64,000 nt of DNA from Gnetum montanum (taxonomy: Eukaryota > Streptophyta > Gnetopsida > Gnetales > Gnetaceae). The first letter of the stretch is position 1. The number at the start of each line of letters is the position of its first letter. The stretch is taken from positions 165,823 through 229,822 of the forward strand of contig MNCI01004262.1 in NCBI GenBank assembly GCA_015680685.1, in the 5' to 3' direction. Positions 36,273 through 48,456 of this stretch are shown here, piece after piece. The notes beneath the pieces are model-generated. The model did not search any database and was not told the DNA's origin. It was given only the letters and a program-made list of their open reading frames with translations. A program made the position numbers and the translations under genes.

Positions 36273-39209
36273 ATGGTGGTGTTTAGAGATAAAATTGAAC
36301 ACCCTGATGATCTTGGATTCTCTGCTGTGCTGAAAGATGCAAACATTGCTGAAGAAGATCATACCGTCCCTTGTGGCGGTGGTTCTGACAGACCTTCACC
36401 AGCCTCTGGCACATGTGGTGGTGGTGGCATGAACAATGGTTGTCCTGCAACAACTGCAACTTCTAGAGGTAACCGAAAAGCCTCCAAGAGAGCCCTCATT
36501 TTCTCTTCCTTGCTTTGCGGATTGTTCACTATCAAAGCAGCTTCGCCAATGTGTGCTGGGACTAGAACTTCCCAAGGACATGGAAGTGTAGGGAAGAGTT
36601 CTTTCATATTGACAAACAAGGCTGCAAACTACTTTTGTTCAATGTCAAACGCTCGAATTGATGTCTACAATTACTGGTAGTCATTCATTCATCAGGCCAA
36701 GTTCTCAACGACTGCACATTGCCCTTTAAAATGTGTGCAGAGAACCTCGAGTTTCACATTTGCTATTTCTAATTTTTGTTTTGTCACTTTATGTGCTTGG
36801 AACTCACCCTCGTATAAAGAAGACGAGGTGGCCACTTCCTTTTCTAGGTCAGACCGCGGTCTTTTAGCTATTAGCATAGTCAGGTTTGCATAGCAAAGGT
36901 TGGCCAACTCCATGTACTCTATCATTTCTTCAATCTACAATTCCTTGAGGCAGATTTTATCCTGGTTGTAGGCATTAAACCCATCAAAGATGGGTTGCCA
37001 TACCTTACCTCCTTCTTGGAGCTACTAGAGTGCTTGCTTCAATTTGGCCTTAGCAACTTGAATATGCTTTTCATTCATTTCCTTCTGTAATTCCACTAGG
37101 TCCTTGTAATGATTTTTAAATTTCTCAAAGTTAATGACTTTACTTTTCCAAGCATCGATTTCAATGGCTGATTTCTATCACAATGCACGAACCTCCTCCA
37201 TAGACAGATTTTGATTTTTAGTGGCCAACCTCCTCACATCAGAATTCACCCTGGCTAGCTATTCCTACTATTGGTGGATAAAGCTTTTCATGTGTTTATT
37301 TTCATCACCAACATTGCACAGGTGATGAACTTCCACAGTCAGGCTTACATTCTCCTGGAAAACCTCTATCAAGTCCTTGTTTAGGTGATATGCATGAACG
37401 TATGCCAAGGACTTATCGAAGATCGTCGACTCATGCTCATCCTTAACTATCTAGAGTTTGACTTAAAGCTATTGAAAAGCTTCATCTCTAGTGAGTTCAC
37501 GGTTGAGGAGAGTTGCATTGGCAAGTTGGGCCCTTAATTGGGCAACTTTTGTTGCTAACCGTTGACAATTGGCTTGAGCAACTTCAAGTTTCCCCTCCAA
37601 GATGAGGCTCTTACCCCTTGCCGAGAGTAGCTCTGACTGGGTTGCAATGATGTTATCCAAAAGATCAAAGACATCTACAAGCGGTTGCCTGATTCCCACC
37701 AGTTGGTCCAATAGTTATTCATGTTGGGCTGCATCAATCCTTCTACATGAAGTCCTAGTGGATGCTTGTACATCTTCAAGTCCATGTACATCTAGTATAG
37801 GCACTGTCGATGCATTGAGGACCGTAGCAATCATTTCAGCAACCACTAGCTGCAATCTCTTGTCCCTAGTGCCACATCACCAGGATTGTCGCCCCTTCTC
37901 CATCCTCCAAGTGTACTAAAAAAGTAGTGGAATTTCCTAAAATTTTAGGAAATAATTGTTGGGTGGATACCGTTACTTCTTAGACACTCGGGTCAATTCT
38001 TGTGAGTACTTGTGTTCAGGCGACAAAGAACATCGGCCCTGCTCTTTCTAATAGACTTACCAATCAAGCCACTTGCTCCAGATGACTCATTGCAAGGCGA
38101 TAGACCAAAGGGTCTTCCCCTCCACCAATCCCTCTAGATTGCTCTTGTTGGCTCAAGAGTGATTTTCAACTTTTGCATATATGTTCTGCAATGGTTTGCA
38201 AACTTGACCTTGTTGTTTGCATAGGCGGTGGAGGTTGTTGCTACTCTTCCTCAGTTTTTGTGGTGGTCGAAGTCTTGTCTTTCATCATTTCCCACCATGA
38301 GGTAATTGGGATGTACCGAAGTGTATCGTTGACATATTGTGCTATCCCTGCCCATTTGCATAATTTTCTGATCAAGTAGGAAAAAGGTAGAGCCATCCTT
38401 CCATTTTCACTTTCTACGAATATTTTCTCAATCTCCAAAAACAACAATTGTGGAAGGCTCATCGAGAATTTTTCACTTAGAGAAGCACAGGCACAAGTAG
38501 AGAAGGCAGTGATCTTGCTTAGTATTACCATTGGGTTTAGATGGTAAGATGCAATTTTTGAATATACCCTCTCTACGATGGTCAAAGTGTCAAAATATTT
38601 TCAATCTACCCCATACCACCACCTGATCCACTCCCCTTTTACATTGGGATCTACTTGCTTAGGGATCTCCGCCACATCAGCTCCAGTCTTAGGCAACCCT
38701 AGAGCCTACGCGATCGCTTCAGTAGAGTAAGAGATGTAGATGTCCTTGATTCTTACTCTGGAACCCAGCTGTCAATTTGTCCAGAAGAGAGAAGTCTCTC
38801 CTAAATACCATTCACCACTGGATGTGATGATTGGCCACATAGGAGAGTTTTACAATTGGAGCTTCACATCTTCTGGTGCATTCTCAAGAAATGGTCCAAA
38901 GTTCAATTCTTGCAGGACCATTCATTGCACCTCCCTTAGCCAGATAGCATCAATACATGCTTGGGTCAAGGTGACCTCAAGCCGTGGTGCTATCGCCAGA
39001 GTCTCATCCCCTTGCGATTGTTCACTAGGGATCTCCTGTTTAGGAATCTGATGAACAAATTCCACATCAGGCCCTTCGTAGAGGTGGCCAATTACATGGC
39101 AGCCCTCTGCATGCTCTGGGTGCTGCACACCTTGTCCTCTTCCCGTTCGTGGTTGCTTGTCCCTTGGTTGTGATCCTTCTCCCCTTAGATGCCTTGGTTT
39201 CGATGCCAT
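36273..39209 (-). pseudogene. E2 extra sense ORF after integrase (env position), coiled coil, decayed
   Basis: The ORF starts MASKPRHLRGEGSQPRDKQP at 39209, basic and disordered. It continues through a segment with LNFGPFLENAPED and WYLGE, then a helical domain (about 38585-38241) with VERVYSKIASYHLNP, LPQLLFLEIEKIF and ALPFSYLIRKLCKWAGI. Next comes a Thr/Glu-rich linker and a long coiled coil (37711-37469: SELLSARGKSLILEGKLEVA, LATKVAQLRAQLAN), ending with Pro-rich sequence near 36360. The position is that of the env-like ORF of Athila, but I see no signal peptide or membrane segment. The central part is reminiscent of plant-specific transposon-associated proteins found next to Athila elements; this is a resemblance by eye, not a search result. 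Confidence 0.6.
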
Positions 39210-39422
39210 CTACAATCAAAGATAACCACTAATTAAATTATTCATAAGTTGCTCAAAATGGCCCTCATACACCTTCTCAGTTTGACTAAGTTATGGTGCT
39301 AGCATGTGCATCTCATTAAATTCCCTGAAGTATTAGTTGATGGGCTAGAATATTATTTTTGTTTCTCCCCTTAAGAGGTGGTAATTCTATATTAAATTTA
39401 ATTTTTATTACAATAGACCGCA

Positions 39423-39440
39423 CCCCCCCCCCCCCCCCCC
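39423..39440. repeat. 18-base homopolymer (C on +, G on -)
   Basis: This is an uninterrupted run of 18 C between CA and ATGACT, at the upstream end of the E2 extra ORF. On the element's coding strand it is a pure G run, an unusual feature in otherwise AT-rich sequence. Confidence 0.95.
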
Positions 39441-41329
39441 ATGACTAAGAGCATACCTTCGAGTGCTAAAGAGGGGAAGGATAGGTTGATGCAGATGCAT
39501 GATAGAAAATGTAGTCACTTGGGAAGAAGTGAGGTAGAAAAATTGAAAACTCTCCCCCCAATTTGGTTTCAAAATGAGCAAAAGTGTAATGCGCAATGGG
39601 GGTATATATAGAGGTGTATGGCTGCGTCAACGGGGCCGCGTATATGCAACCATGTATACACAAGGGGCTGCATATACAGGGCCCCGTATACACAAGGGGT
39701 CACACACATTGACCATTGTTGACCCAACAAAGAAAAGCCCAAAAAACTTCGATTAAAAATTCCAAATTGGGAGGGTTTAGGAGCTTGAGAGACCAGGAAC
39801 TCAGCTGGGAGCAAGAGGAAGGTAAGTGGGGCGAAAAAGGGAGTCAAAAGTAGGAGAATGTTATGAGAAAGAACATCACAAAGAAGAAGTCGAGCGATGG
39901 GTATCATGAAAATAATCAATCAAAAAAATCAAGAGGATGGAAGACTAACAAATGGGACCAGGGATATGCAAGTAGGTCCTCCCCATAGTAGGTGGTAGCC
40001 TTAGTATCCCTTACATATCCTCAACACTGGAGTCCGTGGGCCCTGGGGTCAAGAAATGGTGATCTCAAGTTAATACTACCATCCATGAGAACCTGCCAAA
40101 GCATGAGGAGTTCATGGAAATCATGAAGAACTATCAAAACATAATATGGGAAATGAGGTGTGTCATGGAGAGAAATGGATGAAGAGAGAGGAGTGAGAAT
40201 TGGAATTCCGATTATCGATCACATAAAACCCCGTGTGAAGTTGTGGTTAAGTGTCCTACTAGGACCTTTTCTGAGTTTAGACCTAAAACCAACCACATAT
40301 AGTGACATTGCAGCAACATGTGAAGACCCGTCCACCCCCAAGTATACAAGAATGCATCCACAGAGAACCACCACTCCAATAGGCAGGAGAGGAAAGAAGT
40401 GAGATGGGACTAAGTTAGAGGGGACAAAGTGAGTCCCATAACTAGTGCTTGTGGCCCATGAGAGGTGGTCTAAGGGGTGTGCTTTGAATTCCCACATAGT
40501 TAGGATTTTATTTTTATGTTTATTTTTATTTCATGGGAACCACACCATGCAAAGAACCATGCTCAGTTGCATGCATTCGACCAAGGGGTGTGCTTTGAAT
40601 CCTCATGTTTCTTTTAATGTTTTTGTAATGAGGACCACACCATGCAAGGTCAAATTGCTAAGGATCTTCCTTGTAGAGAAGAACTTGGAGTGGTAAGAAA
40701 TCTGTAAGGACACTCCTGTAACCCAGGGGACAGAAGAGGATGACAAATGTTGTATTCCCCTTGAAGTCACATCCAATTCAAACCATTGGATCATCTCCAA
40801 GTCTAGGAACTACACAAGTTACACATTAATTAAAATGTTTTTAAGTGAAGGGGGTTGCATGTTTCCAAAGGAAGGAAAACCATGGAGTGGATGAATGGGT
40901 GGATGATGTGGACTCACTGCCGATTTTATGAGATGAAAGTAGACATAAATTTCAAGAACAAAAATGTGAGGGCAGGAGTGAGATAAAATAGGTGGACCAT
41001 GTCACATGACCCATCACAACGAAAACCATCCGCACCATACACCTGATGACAATAAGATGACTTATTAGCAACCCATTGGAAATTATACACACACACATGC
41101 ATAAATAAGCAATCAAAGAAATGGAAAAGTAATTAAAAAATAAAATTTTAGTAAGAATTGGAAAACGTATTAACGATGTTGAAAAACAAAAAATTGTAAA
41201 ATAAAAAGTTCCAAAAAAAAGTGAGGAGCATAGTAGAATGGATTAGCTTGAAGGATAGTCTTCCCCATAACTAGGCTGGAAGGAGGAGACTCGAAAAATG
41301 GAACGAGGCTATCTCGGTGATGATGAGGT
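39441..41329 (-). other. E2 spacer between integrase and extra ORF, no gene
   Basis: No retrotransposon protein is recognisable. At 39594-39720 there are GGTATATATAGAGG and repeated GGGGC-CGTATA words that echo the E2 LTR (for example CATATACGGGGCCC). At 40468-40557 and 40579-40650 a segment is duplicated: AAGGGGTGTGCTTTGAAT, then CCACACCATGCAA. Confidence 0.5.
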
Positions 41330-44300
41330 GGTAACACTAGTTGGGTGGAGTTCATGGAATGGTTTTAATTGTTGCCAATTGACCAACTGCATTCTCATGG
41401 GGTCCTCAGGTTTTTGTATAAGCAAGGCCTCAGATGGGAAGGTTTTGGAGACAATGTAAGGTCCTTCCCATAGTGTTTGAAACTTGGTCGGTTGTGGTAC
41501 ATGTGTGGGGTTACAGTAAATTACCTTATCGCCACATCTAAAGGTTACCTTTCAAATCCTTAGATCATGTTGTTTTTTATTGTAGGCCTTGTGTATCTCA
41601 TTTGATGACATGGCCACCAATTGATTTTCATCAAGCACATTGAGGTTGATAAGTCATTCACGTTGTGCTAGTGGTAGGGCAAGACCCAAGTCACAGGCTG
41701 TAGATAGTATCCGGAGTTTCACCTAGATTGGAAGTTTCAGTAGCTTACCATACACTAACTCATAGGGAGAGTAACCCATAGGAAGTTTCCAAGTGGAGCG
41801 ATAGGCCCAAAGGGCATCATTAAGTTTGGTGCTCCAGTCCCTCCTATATTTATTGATGGTTCGAGTGAGGATTTTGGTGATCTCCCTATTGGTGACTTCG
41901 GCCTGCCCATTGGCTTGGGGGTGATAAGGTGTTGTAAATTTATGGGTAACCCCCAAGTGTTGCATGAGTTTATGAAAGTTGGTGCCCATGAAATGCATTC
42001 CATTATCTGAGATAAGTGCACATGGCACTCCAAACCTAATTACGATTTGTTGTTGAACAAATCGTGCAGCGGTGTTTCAGGAGCAGTCGATGATGGCAGC
42101 CACCTCTACCCACTTTGTGCATTAGTCCACAGCGACAATGATGTATGCCTTCCCATTGGACAAGGGTGTGATGGAATCCATGAAGTTGATGCCCCAGATG
42201 TTGAAGGGCTCTACTGGTTAGATCCACTATTGAGGTCCCTCCATTCATGCAGTCATCCCACCGTCTCTCTAGCATCGTTCATAGGAGTGGGCGAACCATT
42301 GTGCATCCCTAAAAATTGTAGGCTAGTAATATCCTACAAGAAATATCTCAATGGCCATGCATCGTCTAGCATAGTGGCCCCCATAAGGGCCCTCATGAGC
42401 AACTTGGAGGATGCGTAGTGTATCATCATTAGGGACACACCATCAAACTAGGCCATCGGCACACACATTATAAAGGTGGCCATTGATTTCCATGAAGTGC
42501 TTAGCCTTATGGAGAAAATGTTATTTTTGCCGATGGTTCCACTCCTTTGGCAATTCCTAAGTTATGAGATAGGTGAGGATGTGGCTGAACCAAGGTGATT
42601 CTTTGGGCACCTACGTATCGACCACTCCCGCAAAGAGCTGGAAATTGGTCAAAGAGTGGCTCTTCCTCTTCTATGTTATCCCATCGTAAATAAGACAAGT
42701 GATTAATGACCGCATTCTCAGTTCCCTTCCAGTCTACCATAGTGAGGTCAAATTCTTGAAGAATCACTAGCCACCATATGATACAAGGGCTCACCGTTGG
42801 TTTTTTCAGTAGAAACCAGATGGCACTGTGGTCAATATGCACGAACACCTCGTACCCGAGCACATATGTCAGAATTTTTCCAAGGCAAACACTACCAGCA
42901 TCACCTCTTTTTTAGTGGTGGTGTAGTTAAGTTGAGCACCCACAATGCTATGGCTTGCATAGTGAATATAGTATGGGAATTTTTGATCATTCCACTATGT
43001 AAGCATGACTCCCAATGCATAGTTGGATGCATCTGTCATGACGTGGAAGGGCCTGGACTAATCAGGTGCCCATAGAACTGGAGTCTCTACGAGTTTCTAT
43101 TTAAGTGTTTGGAATGTAGATTCACATTCCCTGGTCTAGAAGAACTGAGCATCTTTCTTCGTGAGTTCCACCAATGGCTTGGCGATCTTCGAGAAATTTT
43201 CGATGAAGCGTTGGTAGTAACCAGTGTGGCCAAAGAATGATCAAACATCTTTTATAGTGCTTGGTTTCCTGGTGATTCCTTGGATGACCCTAATTTTTTC
43301 AAGGTCCACGCTAATCCCTGTTTGTGAAATACAGTGCCCTAGCACAATGCCCTCTTGGACCATTAAGTGGCTTTCCTACCAGTTGTGTTGTACATTAGTT
43401 TCCACACATCTTTTCAGAACTTGCTCAAGGTGGTCCAAGGCTTGATCAAACGTGGCTCCATAGGTAGAGAAGTCATCCATGAAGACTTCTACCCCATTGC
43501 CAATTTGTTGTTGGAAGATGTTGAGGACAAGGCGTTGGAAAGTGGCAAGTGCATCACATAGGCCAAAAGGCATCTTTTTGTATGCAAAAGTCCCCTAGGG
43601 ACTTGTGAAGGTTATCTTGGCCTAGTCTTCTAGCGCAATTTGGATTTGGTTATAGCCACTATAACCATCCAAAAAGCTATAATAACGATGCCCCGCAATG
43701 GTATCCAATACCTGGTCCACAAATGGGATGGGAAGTGATCTTTGAAGGTAGCCATGTTGAGCAATCGAAAATCTATATAGACCCTCCATTTTTTACCCTT
43801 TTTTGGCACAATAAAAAGTGGGTTGACCCATTTGCTATCAGTAATGGAATAGATGAACCCCGCTTTCAACAATTTCTCGATTTCATCTTTGACGACTTGC
43901 TTCAGTTTGGGGTTCAATCGCCTTTGTGGTTGTCATCATGGCTTCATGGAGGGGTCAATATAAATCTGATGTTGGCAAACCCTGGGATCAACTCCTATTA
44001 ATTTAGAATACAACCATGCAAAAGCAGCTTTCCATTTGTTCACCACCTTCAGTAACTTCTTCTTTTGTTCAAGAGCAAGGGTGGCATTGATAATCACCGA
44101 TTTCCCATTCTAAAAAAATGCACATTCTAAGTGGGCTGGTAAGGGTTTAAGTTCCAAGGGCTCTTATTTAAAACTTTCAAGGATTTCCAACTTTCCCCAA
44201 TCATCATGGTTATCAATAGTGGATACTTGTTGATGAACCTCTTCCAAATTACCCATGCTTTCTATGTAGGCGTGTACAAGCCCCTCAGATGGTTCCATGC

Positions 44301-45021
44301 ACAAAGTACTGCTAGCAGGATTAGCAGTTAGCCACTAGGTACCTTCTTGATTTGTGGCTGGTGCATATAGGCATTTTTGAGCTTGCGATTCCTCAGTACA
44401 TCGATTACATGCTTGAATAGATGTTTACTTAGTGGACCATAGCTGCTACACATAGTTGCACTCAGAGTCATTATACGCGATGCATGGAATGTACTTCTTC
44501 ATAATCTTTCCAAAAGGATTTTCTTTTGAAATTTCAAGGGAAAGATCTTGGAGCCCCAATCTTACATCCACCATGCTTAGCTAGTCTCTTCCCATTATGA
44601 TTGGGAAGCAATTCTCAACACGAATGATGATGAAGGCAGCAAGATAGGACCACCCACAAATGGTGGTCACAATGTCCTCCACCAATCCCAATGGAACATT
44701 AATGGATTGGTCTACCAGCTTGAGCTGAATGTTGCTCTTCTTTAATGGGGGCAAGTTCCAAGTCTTCTACATGTCATGTGAAATCAAGTTGACTCCTAAC
44801 CCCGAATCCAAAAGAGCTTTACATGGCTCATTTCCTGCCACCTGAAGATAGATGAGGGGGCTTCCTGGATAAATCAATTTCTGGGGATGGTGACTTGCCT
44901 TTATCCAGTCAGTCACAGCATGTGTGAGCATGACCATTTGTACGTTGGAGGGAGTTTTGTTTGAAGGCTGCTCAAAGGGTGGAATAGTGGAGGCGATTTG
45001 AGGTTCAGAGGCACTAGCCAT
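41330..45021 (-). pseudogene. E2 pol: protease, RT, RNase H, integrase (Athila type, decayed)
   Basis: Protease remnant: ALLDSGLGVNLISHDM (44830-44767), with DSG intact. RT: EIEKLLKAGFIYSI, WVNPLFIVPKKGKKWRVYID (43917-43760), then MPFGLCDALATFQR and the catalytic VFMDDFSTYG (43573-43470). RNase H: FVHIDHSAIWFLLKK and KGTENAVINHLSYL (42863-42660). Integrase: ISDNGMHFMGTNF, TTPYHPQANGQAEVTNREI and DALWAYRSTWKLPMGYSPYE (42028-41730), then a C-terminal WEGPYIVSK of the GPY/F type, ending near HELHPT at 41345. There is a single RNase H, unlike E1 and E3. Frameshifts and stops break the reading frame many times. Confidence 0.88.
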
Positions 45022-45039
45022 AGGTGTGTGTGAGGGTAT

Positions 45040-47405
45040 GCCTAGGTTATTAGGCCAAAAAAAGGATGTTTCCGTGGCTTCACTTACGGTCCACTCGGCT
45101 GAGAAGCCGGTTGAAGGTTGACAACCCTTGTAGTGTTACGTTGTTGTGGTAGTGGTGGTATTTCCCCCTACATAGGTGGAGTAGGTGGTAACTGAGTGGG
45201 GTGTTGCTGAGTAGGGACGACATGAGAAGGTGATGGAGGATAGTAGAGATGTGGGCCTTTCCCCTTAGGTGATGGAGACTATGGTCAAAAATATTCTAGG
45301 GGGTGGTAATAATTCTGAAAGCTTGTGTGACTTGAAGAGTCTCATGGGGAGACTGGTTGCTAAATGTAGCACCCATAGGGATTTGGTTGTCGGTAAGGGT
45401 ACTGTTGCCTTGCAGGTGGCATCCCCCAAACTTGTGGGTGTTTCCATTACTAAAATTATTCATAAGGTTGTGGTGGTGCCCCACTTGGATAATATCTTTG
45501 CTACTAGTGGAACTGCCTGGGGTTACCTTATGGGTAAGGCAACCTTCAAGGTGTTTGCCTCTTTGCCAAGCAAGGATTCAACACATACATCCCAAAATCT
45601 TGTATATGTGACACCACAGGACAACACCCCTTAGGATGTTCGTATTGGCATATGTCACATTCATCATCTTCCTTTGTATTAGAGTTTGCAACCTATTCTG
45701 CTACAACAACTTTGCCCTTACCTTTATGGTGGGCACGTTCGGCTTCCTTCTTCCTACGCCGATCATGATCATTACCTTGCTTTCTAGACTCCTCTACGAT
45801 TTTCAGATGACTTTGAAATTTTTCATCCAAAGAGTCCCACATCTTGTCAACATTTTCCAATATTTTAGATTCAAATTTCTATAGGGGAAAGGTTTTTCGG
45901 TTCACCGTTGCATCCAGTGGTGATTCCTCCTCATCTTCACAAAATCGAACCTCCCTCTTTTGGATGGAGGGATCCCGATTAAACTCCTATGCACTCTCCT
46001 TCTTTCTAAGTTCCCCCTCTTCTTTAGCCACTTACTCAATTAGGTGCTACAGTTGATGGACCCTTAGTTCTGATAGTCATCCTTAGGCGTACACACCAAG
46101 GATCTTTCTAGTTTCAAAGAGAAGCCCATCAATGATATGGTGAAGCTGTGCTTGTTGAGAGTATCCATGACCAGGCCATCAATGTAACAATGAATAGTAT
46201 CTACTCATGGCTACATCCAAGGGTTCATGACTACCTTGCTTCCACCCTTGGATTTGACGTCTCAAGTTTGCCACCCTAGAGTAAGTTTGATACTTGTCGT
46301 TAAAGATCTCCAACATCATACTCCATCTCCTGATTAATTCTAGTTCCAAAGACTAGTACCAGCTTTTTGCTTCTTTGATGAGTGTGCGAGGGAATAGCTT
46401 AAGCTTTTTCCAATCATTATCGATGTTCTACAGGGTGTAAGTATCATGAAATGCTTACAAGTGAGTTTACGGATCACAATTATATCCCCCTTCAAATCTG
46501 GGGATGTTGTTCATGTCGATGTGCTTGATTCAGCTATCTTTCAAGTGCCTACTGGGTATTTGAACTACCTCTGCGATATGGACCATGATTCAAGTAGCCA
46601 ACAATGGTTCATGTAAGTCATAGTCCTGCTAAAGGCCACAATGTCTATGATGATTTTGGCTGCCTCTCCTTTCTTGATACTGAGGCTCACATGATTGGTC
46701 ACACACTCCCTTACGTTGTTCCCTTTGGTCCTTTCAACCACCATCACCTTACTCTCTTCTACCATGGTCACGAAGGTGGAGGGAAGCGAGAGGATGGAGA
46801 AGAGGGAGAAGAATCACCACCGCCCTGACGTCGGTCTCCCCCTCTACTCTGATGATAGCCTCGATCTTCATGCCCATCTTTGCTTGTGCCATGACCTCTC
46901 TTGTGTGATCCTCCATCCTCCTGGGGGTCCTGGTCACTTGATTGCTTATTCTAAATGATGGATTGAATGATCTAATGCCCCAGAGGAAGTTCAGTTGAAT
47001 GAGAATCATGAAAAATAGGTTCCCCATCATCCTGTAGCCCTTGCAAGAATAAGGCGTTACTGAACTGTTTCCCCTTCATGTGTTCATACTTTTCTGCCTA
47101 CTGCTAGTCTCGTACATGTTGGGCCTTAGTGGGATGATAGTCTCGGTAGTCATGGTCCTCCATGATGTACTCCATACCGCAGTTCTAAATGCCAATTCTG
47201 GCAAGATTGTGAAACAACATTCCAGGAGCTGATCGATCAGGCAGTAGTATGATGTTGCCTTCCATGTCCCGCCAGCGTAGATGCTCATCTTGATGTAGGA
47301 TAAAGGTGAAGTCAGGGACATATTCATCTAGATATGTGTATACCACCCAACATTCTTGTGGAACCAATGAGTTGGATCCATCTCACCTGTGAGAAGAAGA
47401 CATGT
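45040..47405 (-). pseudogene. E2 gag (decayed)
   Basis: The likely start is the ATG at 47405 (MSSSHR), about 160 bases after the LTR. It is followed by WVVYTYLDEYVPDFTF, a Gly/Arg-rich stretch, and a Lys/Arg/Glu-rich segment RRRKKEAERAHHKGKGKVVV. A Cys-rich CDICQYEHPKGCCPV (about 45690-45640), resembling a damaged zinc knuckle, and a Pro/His-rich tail follow. Stops are abundant, and homology by eye is weak except for position and composition. Confidence 0.55.
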
Positions 47406-47549
47406 TGGATGTTAGATAATCCACTAATTGGTGTACCTTACTTTTTACTTAGGCCACCTAGCGTGCATAGATTTTACTATCCTGGGTCCGTTCCAACAAC
47501 GTGAATGATAATTTTTCTAAGGTTAGATGGTGCATGTAGGACTAACAGT

Positions 47550-47567
47550 CCCCGACAATAGTGCCAA
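47550..47567 (-). promoter_or_regulatory. E2 primer-binding site
   Basis: Directly after the 5' LTR (which ends TCA on the minus strand) comes TTGGCACTATTGTCGGGG. This resembles the TGGCGCC-TTGTCGGGG primer sites common in plant gypsy elements, with some changes. The matching tRNA is not assigned. Confidence 0.7.
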
Positions 47568-48456
47568 TGATGAGCGACTAGGTACCCCTACACCCAACCA
47601 TGTGAATCACAGGTGTTCACATGCGACTCGGTTGAATTTCTTATATTGTAAGCACTTTGCATACACCAGAACCTAACCAGCAAAACCTTGGGGTTAGAAC
47701 ATTCATTGTCTTCCCAACCTCACTTGTGATGTTTTGATTGCGATGGTTAAGTGAGATTGAGGCAAATGATTTTTATGGCTTTTTCACTTTTTCTTCTAGT
47801 GGCTAATTCTTGAAATGGAAAGTAAGGAGAATATTACATAATCTATAATTATCCTAATCTATATCTTAACTCTTCCTAGCATTAGTATCTGATCCCATAT
47901 TCCATGCACATCTTGAGCATCCCCTAACCACTACTGGGTTACTAGACGTTAAGCATCGCTAGGTTGCCAAGTGTTGGGTTTATGTTCGAGATGATTGTAC
48001 TTATGGTTTCTACAAACTATAAAAGAATGATGGTGATTAAAATAATAACAATGAAAACTTAAGGAATTATTAAAGCATAGAAATATTAAACTATTAAATG
48101 CATCAAATGACTAAGTTCAATTGCTGCAAGGAATGCTTGAAAAGCTCATCTTTATTGTCGTTCACACCAATGGGCTTAGGTACATCAGTGCTCGAATAAA
48201 GAGTCATACATCTTTCTTACACCTACTACGGGCACTTGGAAAATATTCTAACTCTCATGGAAAAAAACTGCAAGAGCTTTACTTCAACTGCCAAAAGGTA
48301 CCTAAGTGTGGTGGAAGCCCACTTATTTATAGGCTAAAATAGGCTCTGCATAGATGCATGGACATATGCATCGACAGGGCCATGTCAACGCGGCCATGTA
48401 TACGAGGCCCCGTATATGTGGCCTAATCGATGCATTGACTATTTAGTGCTTCATCA
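47568..48456 (-). repeat. E2 5' LTR
   Basis: The LTR is 889 bp, partner of 35204-36109, from TGATGAGCGACTAGG to CTTCATCA. TATA box on the minus strand at 48324-48333. It is followed by AAAGG at 48457-48461. Confidence 0.92.

Larger units (their letters stand above)
35204..48456 (-). mobile_element. E2: complete 13.3-kb Athila-type Ty3/gypsy retrotransposon
   Basis: Minus-strand order: 5' LTR (47568-48456), primer-binding site, gag, protease, RT, RNase H, integrase (ending near 41330), a long spacer with a poly-G run, an additional sense ORF (39209-36273), polypurine tract and 3' LTR (35204-36109). The RT motif VFMDDFSTYGATFDQ and integrase signatures (ISDNG, ATPYHPQ-like TTPYHPQANGQAEV, DALWAYR) are those of Athila. 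Target duplication is AAAGG. The insertion lies in E4 just upstream of its antisense gene. All ORFs are broken. Confidence 0.9.

Noticed and set aside
36177-36680. + strand ORF with GGG-rich stretch taken as a host gene exon
   Set aside because: The minus strand of the same interval continues the E2 extra ORF (Pro-rich end), and no splice or homology evidence supports a + strand gene.
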